Source: Polycladomyces subterraneus (GTDB lineage: Bacteria > Bacillota > Bacilli > Thermoactinomycetales > JIR-001). From it: a DNA stretch of 64,000 nt. The stretch covers positions 62,001 to 126,000 of the forward strand of contig NZ_JANRHH010000029.1 of NCBI RefSeq assembly GCF_030433435.1, in the 5' to 3' direction. The notes beneath the pieces are model-generated. The model had not been told where the DNA came from. It saw nothing but the letters and a program-made list of their open reading frames with translations, and did not search any database. Shown in pieces: positions 8,778-20,082 of the stretch. The translations under genes were made by a program, and so were the position numbers. The number at the start of each line of letters is the position of its first letter. The first letter of the stretch is position 1.

Positions 8778-9779
8778 ATGACGAAGTTTCGGATTGGACC
8801 GGTGGAATTGGCAAACCAAGTCGTACTGGCGCCGATGGCTGGCGTGTGCAACCCGGCGTTCCGCCTGATCGCCAAAGAGTTCGGTGCCGGGCTGGTCTGC
8901 GCGGAGATGGTGAGCGACAAGGCGATTCTGCACGGAAACGAGCGGACGAAACAGATGCTGTACGTGGATGAACGGGAAAAACCGCTCAGTCTGCAGATTT
9001 TCGGCGGCAGCAAGGAAACACTGGTGGAAGCCGCCAAATACGTGGATCAATACACCAACGCCGATATTATCGACATCAACATGGGATGTCCGGCTCCTAA
9101 AATCATCAAATGTGACGCCGGGGCCAAATGGTTGCTCGATCCAAACAAAATCGAGGAAATGGTGTCCGCGGTGGTGGCGGTAGTGAAAAAGCCGGTCACC
9201 GTGAAGATGCGGATCGGTTGGGACGAAGAGCACATCTACGTCGTGGACAACGCGCTGGCAGCAGAACGTGGCGGCGCGCAGGCAGTGGCCGTTCACGGAC
9301 GGACGCGAGCACAAATGTACACTGGCCGCGCGCGTTGGGAGTACATCCGGCAGGTGAAGGAAACCGTGAAGATTCCCGTCATCGGCAACGGGGACGTTTT
9401 CACGCCCGAAGATGCTCGTCGCATGCTGGATGAAACGGGTTGCGACGCGGTCATGATCGGTCGCGCCGCTTTGGGGAATCCGTGGATGCTCTACCGGACA
9501 GTACACTACCTGACCACGGGAGAATTGCTTCCCGAACCGACGCCGCGTGAAAAGGTAGAGATTGCGTTGTTGCACATGGACCGGCTGATCAAGCTGAAGG
9601 GTGAAAAAGTGGCTGTCCGCGAAATGCGCAAACACGCATCCTGGTACTTGAAGGGAATGCGCGGCGCAGCCAAGGTGAAAGATCAAATAAATGAGCAGGA
9701 GACACGGGAAGGGATGGAACGTGTCCTGCTCCAATTCGTGGAGCAACTGGAAGCTGAACAGATGGTACAAACCGCTTGA
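8778..9779 (+). CDS. dusB: tRNA-dihydrouridine synthase B
   Basis: An FMN enzyme that reduces specific uridines in tRNA D-loops. The 333 residues form a TIM barrel with APMAGVCNPAFR, the catalytic cysteine in NMGCPAPKI, KMRIGW, VHGRTR, GNGDVFTPEDA and MIGRAALGNPW, followed by a helical C-terminal domain with LKGMRG. Start: ATG 8778 behind AAAGGAGG. Its position between folK and lysS matches yacF of B. subtilis. Confidence 0.94.
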   Translation: MTKFRIGPVELANQVVLAPMAGVCNPAFRLIAKEFGAGLVCAEMVSDKAILHGNERTKQMLYVDEREKPLSLQIFGGSKETLVEAAKYVDQYTNADIIDINMGCPAPKIIKCDAGAKWLLDPNKIEEMVSAVVAVVKKPVTVKMRIGWDEEHIYVVDNALAAERGGAQAVAVHGRTRAQMYTGRARWEYIRQVKETVKIPVIGNGDVFTPEDARRMLDETGCDAVMIGRAALGNPWMLYRTVHYLTTGELLPEPTPREKVEIALLHMDRLIKLKGEKVAVREMRKHASWYLKGMRGAAKVKDQINEQETREGMERVLLQFVEQLEAEQMVQTA

Positions 9780-11521
<1,742 letters not shown>

Positions 11522-11529
11522 GGCAGGAC

Positions 11530-11572
11530 AGGACGTTTCCCCTGTTTATGGATGGGGGGCGTCCTATTTTCT
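11530..11572 (+). terminator. Intrinsic terminator after lysS
   Basis: AGGACG...CCCC pairs with GGGG...CGTCCT (arms 11530-11542 and 11554-11565) and is followed by ATTTTCTT, nine bases after the lysS stop. Confidence 0.8.
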
Positions 11573-11689
11573 TATGAACATACATAAAAAATGTAGTCAT
11601 CGGCAGGAACAGGAATGATGGGTATAGAACATAGAAGAACAAACATATGTTTGCCTTTTTGGATGATCCAAAAGGAGGTTATTTTGATG

Positions 11690-12160
11690 TACCGCACGAT
11701 TGACGAGTTCTTGACCGATTGGGAAATGGAAAGTGATTCCACGTATAAGGTGTTGCGGGCATTGAACGACGAATCGTTGGGACAAGCCGTTTCTCCGCAA
11801 GACCGGACACTGGGCGAGATTGCCTGGCACATCGTGACCACCCTTCATGAAATGATGTCCCGAACCGGGCTGGTGTTTGATGCGCCGAAAGAGGATGCGC
11901 CCGTGCCGTCGTCTGCCCAAACCATCGCCGAACGTTATCGGCAAGCGAGTGAAGCGATGGCAGAGGCGATCCGACAGCAATGGACCGATGAGACGTTGCA
12001 AGAAACGAATGATATGTACGGCATGCAGTGGACCAATGCCTTCACATTGTCCATCCTTATCCGACATGAGATTCACCATCGCGGTCAGATGACCGTTCTG
12101 ATGCGTCAGGCCGGACTCCGCTTGCCCGGCGTGTACGGTCCGTCCAGGGATGAGATGTGA
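11690..12160 (+). CDS. DinB/YfiT-like four-helix metal-binding protein
   Basis: 156 residues with the DinB-fold pattern. A first histidine sits in GEIAWHIVTTLHEM and a second pair in LIRHEIHHRGQM, the usual metal-binding triad of the DinB superfamily. The fold occurs in thiol-dependent transferases and in many uncharacterised Bacillus proteins, so the substrate cannot be named. Start: ATG 11690 behind AAAAGGAGG. An upstream in-frame extension has no ribosome site. It stands alone between two terminators. Confidence 0.8.
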   Translation, partial: YRTIDEFLTDWEMESDSTYKVLRALNDESLGQAVSPQDRTLGEIAWHIVTTLHEMMSRTGLVFDAPKEDAPVPSSAQTIAERYRQASEAMAEAIRQQWTDETLQETNDMYGMQWTNAFTLSILIRHEIHHRGQMTVLMRQAGLRLPGVYGPSRDEM

Positions 12161-12180
12161 GAGAGGTATTCGGTCACTCA

Positions 12181-12217
12181 ATCCGCTCGGTGCAACCGGG
12201 CGGATCGTTTAATTTTG
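12181..12217 (+). terminator. Intrinsic terminator after the DinB-like gene
   Basis: ATCCGCTCGGT pairs with ACCGGGCGGAT (12181-12205), then CGTTTAATTTT. Bases 12218-12376 hold nothing I recognise. Confidence 0.75.
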
Positions 12218-12376
12218 CCATGTGCAGGATGTGTCCAAGATGTTATGGAAGAAGAGGTCGGACCAGGGGGCCGTGGCTACAAATCCAATGAATCTACACA
12301 TACATGGATTAAGAGCTATTCGTGATCACGATACGCTGATACACTAAAAACAATGTAATAGGAAGAAGGGGATTAC

Positions 12377-12577
12377 ATGCTTAATTACGTAATCTTTATC
12401 TTTTGTATATTATGTATAGCTATTTCTTTCGTACTTACATTTAAATTAGGAGTGGCACAAAACCCAGCACAGAATGAGAAGTATAATCAAAATAGAGGGA
12501 AAACTGTCTTGTTGTTAAGTGTTATTTATGGAGTAGTGGTTCTTTTTGGTGTAGCTCTAATCTACATCTATTATTAA
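12377..12577 (+). CDS. Small two-helix membrane protein, unknown function
   Basis: 66 residues. A first hydrophobic helix (about 3-23) and a second (about 43-64, ending IYIYY) flank a polar loop with AQNPAQNEKYNQNRGK. Start: ATG 12377 behind GAAGAAGGGG. The base composition is more AT-rich than the surrounding genes. No family recognised. It could belong to the broad group of small Bacillales membrane proteins of unknown role. Confidence 0.6.
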   Translation: MLNYVIFIFCILCIAISFVLTFKLGVAQNPAQNEKYNQNRGKTVLLLSVIYGVVVLFGVALIYIYY

Positions 12578-12908
12578 ATCTGTTCTGTACATACTTTGTA
12601 AGAATACAGAGAAAATAATTGTCCTCCCAGGATACATCAGAAAACAGGCACAGGGGTGGATCGATCGTTTTGTTACCAATATGGGGGCAAAAGAGGATAA
12701 GTCCCAAGACCCTTAAGGAGTACGCCTTCAGATCTCCGCCATCTGGTCGAACACCCACAAACGTTTTTTGATTGGGGAATGCAGATTGGCTCGGCGAAAA
12801 TCGATGTGGCGGACCCCGTGAAGCCGGTGCCTGAGGAGAAGACGAGCCCCCGGCAGATGACGGATAAGAAGAAGCAGATCTGGTGGTGGCTGTTCAACAA
12901 CACAGATG
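12578..12908. other. 331-base stretch with no supported gene
   Basis: Several short frames cross this stretch, but none has a ribosome site and a recognisable product. A plus-strand frame from 12779 reads MQIGSAKIDVADPVKPV and then becomes charged and W-rich before running into the antisense of the next gene. It may be the remnant of a lost coding region. Confidence 0.4.
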
Positions 12909-13148
12909 TCAATGATCCTCGAAGAAGAAAAAACCGGCGATGCTCATCAACAGCAATCCGCCCAAAAAGGAGAGGATGATAAATCCCACGCCTTTGACCA
13001 TATGCAAATGGGCAGGGGATACGACGGCCACCACCAGGCCGATGAGAAACAGCCAGAAAGCAGTTTTCAAGGTAATCTTCAACAATTTCCAAATGACGAA
13101 AGCGAAGAGGATACCCAACAGGATATGAACGATCAACAAGGTGAACAC
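12909..13148 (-). CDS. Small hydrophobic membrane protein, unknown function
   Basis: 79 residues, almost all hydrophobic: helices at about 3-20, 25-45 and 52-75, with AHLHMVKG between the second and third and an acidic end FFFFEDH. The frame may start at GTG 13148, or at TTG 13139, which leaves better spacing to AGAGGTG. The hydrophobic pattern is too regular to be chance antisense. No family recognised. Confidence 0.55.
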   Translation of the reverse strand: MFTLLIVHILLGILFAFVIWKLLKITLKTAFWLFLIGLVVAVVSPAHLHMVKGVGFIILSFLGGLLLMSIAGFFFFEDH

Positions 13149-13369
13149 CTCTTTTTCAGATCCGCTCTACACTTAGAGGGTAACAAGCGAACAGGGAGAT
13201 TTCCAGACCAAAATATGGGTCTCTTCATTCCAGTTACTGCTCACCCTTCGGATGTTATAAATTTGTTGCAATCCTATAAGGAAATTCCAATACAATATTA
13301 AGTTAACTCTAATCCTCATCCGATATGGTGTCCTTGGTCCCACTGCCACTGGAAAAGGGGGAGAAAACC

Positions 13370-13537
13370 ATGAAACGAAGAGCGTGGATATGGTATCTCC
13401 TGATCGGCTCCTTTTTGGCGCTAACGGGATGCGGGCGTTATTATCACGCCCATTACGGTCCCTATTATGTTACGCGTCATGTTCCCCATTACCATGTATA
13501 CCACCATCATGTATACCATCATGTGTATCACCATTGA
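13370..13537 (+). CDS. Tiny His/Tyr-rich lipoprotein
   Basis: 55 residues. A signal peptide ends in the lipobox LTGC (Cys about residue 22), so the mature part is a roughly 34-residue lipid-anchored tail. That tail is built almost only of His, Tyr, Val and Pro, with repeats such as YHVYHHHVYHHVYHH at the end. Start: ATG 13370 behind AAAGGGGGAG. Repeated histidines suggest metal binding (zinc, copper or nickel) at the membrane surface, but nothing in the context proves this. Confidence 0.65.
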   Translation: MKRRAWIWYLLIGSFLALTGCGRYYHAHYGPYYVTRHVPHYHVYHHHVYHHVYHH

Positions 13538-13627
13538 TCGTTTTCTTTGATTGAAGCTGAAATGGGGTCAAGATTCAACATCTTCCTCCTTTGCCAATCC
13601 TCCCTCTCAAGCTAGGTAAATAGTGAA

Positions 13628-13661
13628 AGGCCAGTGTCCAAGAGGCACTGGCCTCGTTTTT
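13628..13661 (+). terminator. Intrinsic terminator after the His/Tyr lipoprotein
   Basis: AGGCCAGTG (13628-13636) pairs with CACTGGCCT (13646-13654), followed by CGTTTTTG. Confidence 0.85.
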
Positions 13662-13699
13662 GAGAAAACGGGTATCGCTCACAAACTGATTATCCAGGA

Positions 13700-13798
13700 T
13701 TGTACGTAGCCATCGTGGATGGATGTGGGTTGACACGGCAGATGAAACGATAAGTCCACTGTGACCGAAGGGAGTGCCTCTGGTGCTGCAGCCGTGTG
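13700..13798 (+). repeat. Dispersed repeat, copy 1 of family CD (possible IS200/IS605 end remnant)
   Basis: The sequence TTGTACGTAGCCATCGTGGATGGATGTGGGTT...CAGATGAAACGATAAG...GTGCCTCTGG matches 49775-49888 closely over about 90 bases. The run of AGATGAA.CGA.AAGCCCAC followed by GTGCCTCT resembles the right-end/guide-RNA region found beside tnpB genes. This resemblance is from memory. No transposase gene is present at either copy. Confidence 0.5.
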
Positions 13799-13806
13799 GT
13801 GGTAAG

Positions 13807-14706
13807 TCATTTTCCTTCCCGATCCTTCAACACTTCATGCAACCGGTCCGGAAAGTTGGTGAACATGCCCGTTACACCCCAGTCGATCAGGCGGTTCATA
13901 TCCGTTTGCTCGTTGACTGTGTACGGATGGATCAGCAGGCCGTGTTGACGAACTTTTTGTATGTACGCACGGTCGATTTTGTCGAAGTTGGGGCCCACAC
14001 CGATGGCGTAGGTGTGAATGTGGTTCAGCTCCTGATCGGTGATTCGCGCCGGTTGCTCGTGCCACAACAGTTGCACCAACGGGATGCTGGGGTTCAATTT
14101 CAGGCTTTCGGGGCTGAAGGATTGGATGATGACTTGTCCTGGTTTGGCGTTCGGTCCGATCAGATGGTGCCGATTCAGTGCTTCCAGCAGCTTCTCTTCC
14201 ATACCCGGATACGTTTCCGGCGATTTGGTCTCGATATAATAGTTAGCGCTGTGTCCGAAATGATCCAACACCTCTTCCAGGGTGGGCACCTTCAAACCTT
14301 TGTACTCTGGCTTAGCGTACTGTGGATAGGCTTCGTTGAACCAGGAACCGGCATCCAGTTGTTTGATCTCGGACAGCGTGTGGTCTTTGACGTACCCGGT
14401 GCCGTTCGTGGTCCGGTCCAGCGTTTCATCGTGCATGCAGATCAGGTGACCATCTTTGGTCATTTGCAAATCCAGTTCAATGTAATCGGCTTTCATCTTT
14501 TGCGCCAGTTCATAGGACGGGATTGTGTGCTCCGGTGCATGACCGGATGCGCCCCGGTGACCGACATTCAGGATGCGGTCGGGGGAGAGCAACCCCGTTT
14601 GTTTCACTTGCGTGAGGTCGGCGGCCAATACGGTCGGAATCGCCAATGCCGCCACCATCGTCCATACGCCGACGACGGCCAGCAGTCGATGCATCCAATG
14701 TTTCAT
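13807..14706 (-). CDS. glpQ: Secreted glycerophosphodiester phosphodiesterase
   Basis: It hydrolyses glycerophosphodiesters to glycerol-3-phosphate and an alcohol outside the cell. The 299 residues start with a signal peptide ([22 protein letters not shown], cleavage near residue 29). The GDPD signatures follow: [43 protein letters not shown], and the C-terminal [25 protein letters not shown]. Start: ATG 14706, eight bases after GAGGAG. A GTG at 14715 would overlap that site. It could recycle glycerophosphate from lipids or teichoic acid. Confidence 0.92.
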   Translation of the reverse strand: MKHWMHRLLAVVGVWTMVAALAIPTVLAADLTQVKQTGLLSPDRILNVGHRGASGHAPEHTIPSYELAQKMKADYIELDLQMTKDGHLICMHDETLDRTTNGTGYVKDHTLSEIKQLDAGSWFNEAYPQYAKPEYKGLKVPTLEEVLDHFGHSANYYIETKSPETYPGMEEKLLEALNRHHLIGPNAKPGQVIIQSFSPESLKLNPSIPLVQLLWHEQPARITDQELNHIHTYAIGVGPNFDKIDRAYIQKVRQHGLLIHPYTVNEQTDMNRLIDWGVTGMFTNFPDRLHEVLKDREGK

Positions 14707-14781
14707 GTGTCTCACTCCTCTATACTGGGATTGTCTTTAGGGTGTATCTGATCCGTATCGTTCGCATATTTTTCCGGATCG

Positions 14782-14895
14782 CTCCACCTGCTCTACAGCA
14801 GATCATGGCCGTTTCGCTCAACTGGGCTTGGTTATGTCACTCACATGGGGTAGATTGCCCCCTTACGGGATGATCAGACACGCCCTGGTACAGAA
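14782..14895 (+). repeat. Dispersed non-coding repeat, copy 2 of family ABE
   Basis: CACCTGCT...GCAGATCATGGCCG, then CTGGGCTTGGTTATGTCACTCA, then CGGGATGATCAGACACGCCCTGGTA match the left and right parts of the element at 5147-5335. The GC-rich middle of that copy is missing here. This fills most of the 374-base gap between glpQ and the gamma-glutamyltransferase gene. Confidence 0.5.
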
Positions 14896-14987
14896 TCACC
14901 GGATCCGCTCTCTCGTCTCCACTGAATATCGTAACGGAATGATGTGAACCCCATGTAAATCTGTCGTAAACCCCTGTCAACGGGCTT

Positions 14988-15017
14988 GTCAAATATTTTT
15001 AAACTTGTGTACAATTG
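14988..15017 (+). promoter_or_regulatory. Promoter of the gamma-glutamyltransferase gene
   Basis: TTGTCA (14988-14993), an 18-base AT-rich spacer and TACAAT (15012-15017) lie 64 bases before the start codon. Confidence 0.7.
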
Positions 15018-15080
15018 TGCTACCGTTATTGTGTAGATAATTCGATATATTTCAGCCAAATAAGGAGGGGAAATCGGGAG

Positions 15081-16856
15081 ATGAGAAAGCGGCGAGTGTG
15101 GCGAGGAATTCTACTCAGTTTGCTGTTGGTGTTGATGTTGTCCCTGCCTACGGGAGTGTGGGCGCAAACGGCCGCCAAAGTACCGACATCGGTTCATCCT
15201 GGTTGGTCAACGGACGAAGGACAGGTGGCTCATGGGAAATACGGCATGGTGGCGACTGCGCATCCCTTGGCTTCCAAGGTGGGGGCCGAAGTGCTCAAAC
15301 ACGGAGGCAATGCGGTGGACGCGGCTGTTGCCATTCAATTTGTCTTAAACGTCGTCGAGCCGCAGATGTCCGGGATCGGCGGCGGCGGATTTATGATGGT
15401 GTACGATGCCAAAACGAAAAAAGTCTCCATCATCGACAGTCGCGAACGGGCGCCGCAATCGGCACGGCCGGACATGTTCCTCGATAAAAACGGTCAGGAG
15501 ATCCCGTTTCCGGTACGCTCCACGCAAGGTTACGCCGTCGGTATTCCCGGAACGCTGAAAGGATTACAGACGGCTCTGGACAAATGGGGCACCAAACCGA
15601 TGGCCGAGTTGATCCAGCCGGCGATTCTCCTGGCGGAACGCGGGGTGAAGGTAAACTGGGTATTGGCCAGAGATATCGCGGCGTGCAAGGAGAGGCTTTC
15701 CCGATCCGCGGCCAAAGACGTGTTCCTCCCGAACGGCGAGCCGCTGAAAGAAGGTGACCTCCTGGTACAAAAGGATCTGGCCAAGACATTCCGCCTGATC
15801 CAAGCTTTCGGACCCGACGTGTTTTACCACGGGAAAATCGGCCAAGCCCTCGTCCAAACGGTGAATGCGTACGGTGGCCATATATCGATGAATGATCTGA
15901 AGCGGTACAATGTGACGGTGGACAAGCCGTTGGAAGCGGATTTTCATGGGTATCACCTGGCGACGATGCCACCGCCCAGCTCTGGCGGAGTGACCATCAT
16001 GTACATCCTGAAACTGCTGGAAGAGAAAAACGCTTGGCAAACCGCGATCCGTTCGCCGGAGAGATATCACCTGATGACGGAAGCGATGCATCTCGCCTAT
16101 GCAGACCGCGGGGCGTACATCGGTGACCCGGAATTCGTGGACGTACCGGTTCAGGGAATGTTGGACCCGCGCTACATCAAGGAACGTGCTGCGTTGATCG
16201 ATCCCAACAAGGCCAACTCTGACGTCCGACCCGGTGATCCATGGAAATACCAGCAATCGGGTGCCCCGCACCAGACGGTGAGGCAGCCGGACGACAATCA
16301 CATCGGACAAACGACGCATTTCACCGTGGCCGATCGTTGGGGCAACCTTGTCTCTTACACTACTACCATTGAACAGGAGTTCGGTACGGGGATCATGGTA
16401 CCGGGTTATGGCTTCATGTTGAACAACGAAATGACTGACTTTGACGCCGTACCGGGCGGACCCAACCAAGCGGAGCCCAACAAACGCCCGATGTCCAGCA
16501 TGAGTCCGACGATCGTGTTCAAAGACGGCAAACCGGTGATGACCGTCGGTTCACCAGGTGGTCCGACGATCATCGCGTCGGTGTTCCAAGTACTGATGTA
16601 CAAACTGGTGGATGGACTGGACATCAAATCGGCGATCGAAGAGCCACGTATCTACAGCAACAAATACCCCATGATCCTTTGGGAGGCCGGTGTACCGGAT
16701 GCCGCCCGCGAACGAATGACGCAGATGGGGCATCAGTTTGAAAGCAGTCCGCAAAGTATCGGTAACGTGCAGAGCATCGTGATTGACCCCGTCACGGGCG
16801 CCTATACCGGCGCGGCTGACTCGTCCCGTGAAGGTTGGGCGGTTGGCTTGAACTAG
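15081..16856 (+). CDS. ggt: Gamma-glutamyltransferase precursor
   Basis: A secreted Ntn hydrolase that splits or transfers the gamma-glutamyl group of glutathione or poly-gamma-glutamate. The 591 residues begin with a signal peptide ending VWAQ (about 29). GMVATAHPLASKVGAEVLKHGGNAVDAAVA and EPQMSGIGGGGFMM are typical of the large subunit. The autocleavage site and nucleophile is the first Thr of QTTHFTVADRWGN. RPMSSMSPTIV and GSPGGPTII form the small-subunit substrate site. Start: ATG 15081 behind AAGGAGGGG. It is monocistronic, between its own promoter and terminator. Confidence 0.95.
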   Translation: MRKRRVWRGILLSLLLVLMLSLPTGVWAQTAAKVPTSVHPGWSTDEGQVAHGKYGMVATAHPLASKVGAEVLKHGGNAVDAAVAIQFVLNVVEPQMSGIGGGGFMMVYDAKTKKVSIIDSRERAPQSARPDMFLDKNGQEIPFPVRSTQGYAVGIPGTLKGLQTALDKWGTKPMAELIQPAILLAERGVKVNWVLARDIAACKERLSRSAAKDVFLPNGEPLKEGDLLVQKDLAKTFRLIQAFGPDVFYHGKIGQALVQTVNAYGGHISMNDLKRYNVTVDKPLEADFHGYHLATMPPPSSGGVTIMYILKLLEEKNAWQTAIRSPERYHLMTEAMHLAYADRGAYIGDPEFVDVPVQGMLDPRYIKERAALIDPNKANSDVRPGDPWKYQQSGAPHQTVRQPDDNHIGQTTHFTVADRWGNLVSYTTTIEQEFGTGIMVPGYGFMLNNEMTDFDAVPGGPNQAEPNKRPMSSMSPTIVFKDGKPVMTVGSPGGPTIIASVFQVLMYKLVDGLDIKSAIEEPRIYSNKYPMILWEAGVPDAARERMTQMGHQFESSPQSIGNVQSIVIDPVTGAYTGAADSSREGWAVGLN

Positions 16857-16911
16857 GAGTCGTTTGGTAGAATGGATAGGCACGATTAAGCTCTTTCAAC
16901 CAGTGTCAACC

Positions 16912-16958
16912 ACCGCCTCTTCGTACCGCTCGACGGTATGGAGAGGCGGTTTGGTTTG
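16912..16958 (+). terminator. Intrinsic terminator after ggt
   Basis: ACCGCCTC (16912-16919) pairs with GAGGCGGT (16943-16950), with GTACC/GGTAT inside, followed by TTGGTTTG. Confidence 0.8.
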
Positions 16959-17243
16959 TAAGAGGGAATGTGGGAATCATTTGAAGCGATCTGGGAATGG
17001 TCGTGGTCGTTTATATGCGGCGTTTCGCCTTCTTTGGAGAGTCTTTGATACATCAACCGTGCAGTATTAACTCAATATCATCCAGCTGTCTATAACCTTT
17101 ATCGTAGTGTTTCTTCCATTGTATATAGTTCTATTTTCGTAAGCCGAGACCGATTACGAAATCCACCTCACTCCATCAGTCACTCCAGTGTATCTGATTC
17201 TATCAAAAAGGGACGAAAGTCTACCAGATTCGTATTTTTCTCG

Positions 17244-17273
17244 TTGTCCGGTTTGGAAGTTTACGAGTATAAT
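17244..17273 (+). promoter_or_regulatory. Promoter of the prepilin peptidase / chaperone cluster
   Basis: TTGTCC (17244-17249), an 18-base spacer and a perfect TATAAT (17268-17273) lie 108 bases before the peptidase start. In the remaining gap 16959-17381 I see no gene. Confidence 0.6.
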
Positions 17274-17381
17274 GTGATTTGAGATTCGCCATGGCTCAAT
17301 CCGTAGAATTTCTTGAACAGTGAGCATTCCAAATGGGAAGGATCGGTTACTGATGCTTGAAGAATAGGGTGAAATCAAAAC

Positions 17382-17825
17382 GTGGGGGAACATTTTGTCT
17401 TTATCGTACTGTTGATCTTGACCGGGATTGCGAGCGTCACCGACCTGCGAGAGCGGCTCATCTATGACCGCGTCGTATTGGCCGGAGCGGCGTTTGCCAT
17501 CGTGTTTCGTCTCTGGTATCGGGTGGAGCCGTGGTGGGACTACCTGCTCACCGGTTTCGGCGTATTGTTCGTGCTGGCGACGATCGGGGCGTTGACCGGG
17601 GCGACCGCCATTGGCGGGGGAGATATCAAACTGTTTGCAATGATTGGTTTATGTGTCGGCTGGGAGAAATTTTTCGCCATATTCCTCATCTCCCACGTGT
17701 TGGCGGCTTTGGTGGCGATTCCGATGAAACTGTTCAGCCAAAAGGCAGACTGGAAATCGACGCTGCCGATGGCGCCCTTCATTTTTACTGGGACTCTCGT
17801 CACTTACGGGTTGTATCTATTTTGA
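17382..17825 (+). CDS. A24-family prepilin peptidase (TadV/CpaA type)
   Basis: A membrane aspartic protease that removes the leader from Flp-type prepilins. The 147 residues form about five hydrophobic helices. The two catalytic aspartates lie in SVTDLRERLIYD (near residue 22) and in the GxGD motif GGGDIKLFAMIGL. It is a short form lacking the N-methylase domain, as in Tad systems. Start: GTG 17382 with only a weak AGGGTG upstream. It is the expected processing enzyme for the pilin at 28406, though the decayed chaperone genes separate it from the pilus operon. Confidence 0.85.
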   Translation: MGEHFVFIVLLILTGIASVTDLRERLIYDRVVLAGAAFAIVFRLWYRVEPWWDYLLTGFGVLFVLATIGALTGATAIGGGDIKLFAMIGLCVGWEKFFAIFLISHVLAALVAIPMKLFSQKADWKSTLPMAPFIFTGTLVTYGLYLF

Positions 17826-17843
17826 GCCGGGAGGAAGCCGCGC

Positions 17844-18454
17844 GTGAAGGACAAACAACGAACCGGGAAACATTGGTTTTGGCAGGAGATCCGTGCCACG
17901 GGCAAGACCGAATCCGACCAACACACGCTTCAACAACTCCTCGCTTCTCTGACCCATTTGAACAAGGAATTCTCCTCACTCAATCATATCATCGAAAACC
18001 GGATCCGCTACGACAAAACCAAAGAAGAAGCGTTTGACCGACTGTATGCCGAGCTGGAAGAACTAAAACAGGATCAGCATTTCGCCAAAACAAGCCATTA
18101 TACATAGATCTGATCTTATTGTTTGACCGGGTGGATAACATGAGTCGGGAGATCGATACCGACTCGGAGATCGGACGCACGTTTGCCCTTCTGTTGGAGA
18201 CGCTCAAGGACGAGGTGCTGGAGATTCTTTACCGCCGGGAGATACAGCTGATGCGAACGGGCTCCGACGCCTTCGACCCGCGCGTACAGCATGCGATCGG
18301 AGTGGAGCACACCGATGATCCTGCGGATAACAACCGAGTGGCCAGGGTGGTCCGGCACGGGATTCTCTATCGGGATACGGTGCTGCGACCGGAAGAAGTG
18401 ATCGTGAAGCGGTATCGGTCGGCGTCGTCCACGTCGTTGGTGGAAAGAGGATAA
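17844..18454 (+). pseudogene. GrpE-like nucleotide exchange factor, frameshifted
   Basis: The first frame (17844-18107, GTG start behind GGGAGGAAG) is a coiled coil with KTKEEAFDRLYAELEELKQD. It stops at 18107. The second frame holds the continuation: read one base back at the AAAA run (18087-18090), it gives KNKPLYIDLILLFDRVDNM, the GrpE dimer/head junction, then a head domain ending RHGILYRDTVLRPEEVIVKRY. Restoring one A would give about 203 residues, a normal GrpE length. This is a probable single-base deletion in the first gene of an Hsp70 cluster. The gene follows the peptidase gene by 18 bases. Confidence 0.75.
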
Positions 18455-18491
18455 TGCCAGTTTCAAGATATGAGAAAGGAGCGTACTCATC

Positions 18492-20034
18492 TTGAGTGAA
18501 GAAGTGATTGTCGGGATCGATCTGGGGACGACGTTTTCCGCGATTGCCTATGTCAACGCATACGGGAAGCCAGAGGTGATTCCCAACCGCGAAGGGGATC
18601 GGACCACCCCGTCCGTCATCTTTTTTGAGCCGGATGGTACCCCGATCGTAGGCAAGGAAGCGCGCCATCAGGCGTTGGTGGACCCGCGCCGGGCGGTTCG
18701 TTTCATCAAGCGTGAGATGGGGAATCCCTCGTATCGTTTCAATGTGAACGGGCAGGACTATTTCTCTGAGGATCTGTCCGTATTGATCCTGAAAAAATTG
18801 AAGGCGGACGCGGAAGCCTACCTTGGCAAGCCGGTGAACAAAGCCGTCATCAGCGTACCGGCCTACTTCAAGGACGCCCAACGGGAATGCACCCGCCAAG
18901 CGGGCAAAATCGCCGGCCTCGACGTGATCCGCATCATCAACGAGCCGACCGCGGCCGCGCTCGCCTACGGATTGGACAAGGCCGAGGGCAATCAGACCAT
19001 TTTGGTGTACGACTTCGGCGGTGGGACGTTTGACGTGACGGTGATGCGCGTGGAGGGGCAACGATTCACCATCCTAGCCACCGACGGGGATTCCCACTTG
19101 GGCGGCAAGGACATCGACGAGCGGCTGGTCGATTATTTCGCCGAGGAATTCATGCGTGCCTACTGGATGGATCTCCGCCAGGAACCGCACACATTGCAGG
19201 ATTTGTGGGACAAGGCGGAGATCGCCAAAAAGGATCTCTCCTTCCGCAACCAATTGGCCGTTACACTGGCCACCGGGGACAAGGCGCTGCGGGTAGACAT
19301 CGACCGAGAGTTGTTTGACGAGCTCACCCACGATCTGATCGCTCGGACGGAAGCCTGTATACAACGGGTGATCAGTCGGCAGGTTTGACGTGGGACCAGA
19401 TTGACACGGTGCTGCTCGCCGGCGGTTCCAGCCGGATTCCCGCTGTGAAGGAGATGATCAAGCGCGTCACCGGCAAGGATGCGGCACGTAATATGAACCC
19501 GGACGAATGTGTGGCGATGGGAGCAGCGATTCAAGCGGTCGTCTCCATGATGGAAAAAGGGGAGCAGGAATCCGCACCGCCGCTGGAAGGGGCCGCTGAC
19601 ATCGTCGTCCAGGACGTGGCGTCTCACAGTTTGGGTGTCAAGGCGCTGTCCTCGGACAAAACGCGTTATGTCAACAGCATCATCATTCCCGAGCAACGCC
19701 GATCCCCTGCGAACGGACCCGTACCTACGTCACCGGCGAGGATAACCAACCGCGGGTGGAGATCGAGGTGCTGCAGGGAGAGGACGAAGATCCCAACTCC
19801 CCCAACGTACAGCTGATCGGCAAAGCGGGCTTGCGTAACCTGCCGCCGCATAAGGCCGGGGAATTGGTAATCGAGATAACGCTCCGCAATGATGCAGACG
19901 GCGTGATCGAAGTGGTGGCCAAAGAGCTGAAGAGCGGGTAGAAGACCCGCGAAGTCGTCATGCAGAAAACGAACATCTTGTCCGAAGACGTATTGGAAGA
20001 GCGGAAACAACTGCTGGATTCAGTCAGGTTGTAA
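18492..20034 (+). pseudogene. Hsp70 (DnaK-like) protein, two frameshifts and a stop
   Basis: The TTG start at 18492 behind AAGGAG opens an Hsp70 ATPase domain: GIDLGTTFSAIAY, VPAYFKDAQRE, INEPTAAALAYG, YDFGGGTFDVTV. Near 19378 the frame drops one base (GGG to GG would explain it) and resumes as AGLTWDQIDTVLLAGGSSRIP. Near 19688 a second one-base loss (CCCC to CCC) shifts it again into TYVTGEDNQPRVEIEVLQGED of the substrate domain. A TAG at 19939-19941 interrupts AKELKSG/KTREVVMQ before the true end at 20034. Restored, the protein would have about 513 residues with no long C-terminal lid. Confidence 0.85.
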
Positions 20035-20082
20035 ACAGAGAGAACCTGATTGGATGGAACCGGATGAAGGAGTGGACAAGCG

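Noticed and set aside
12779-12979. 67-codon frame MQIGSAKIDVADP...
   Set aside because: It overlaps the antisense of the hydrophobic gene at 12909 and lacks a ribosome site. Possibly a relic.
13774-14751. Plus-strand 325-codon frame over glpQ
   Set aside because: Shadow of glpQ, which has a signal peptide and all GDPD motifs.
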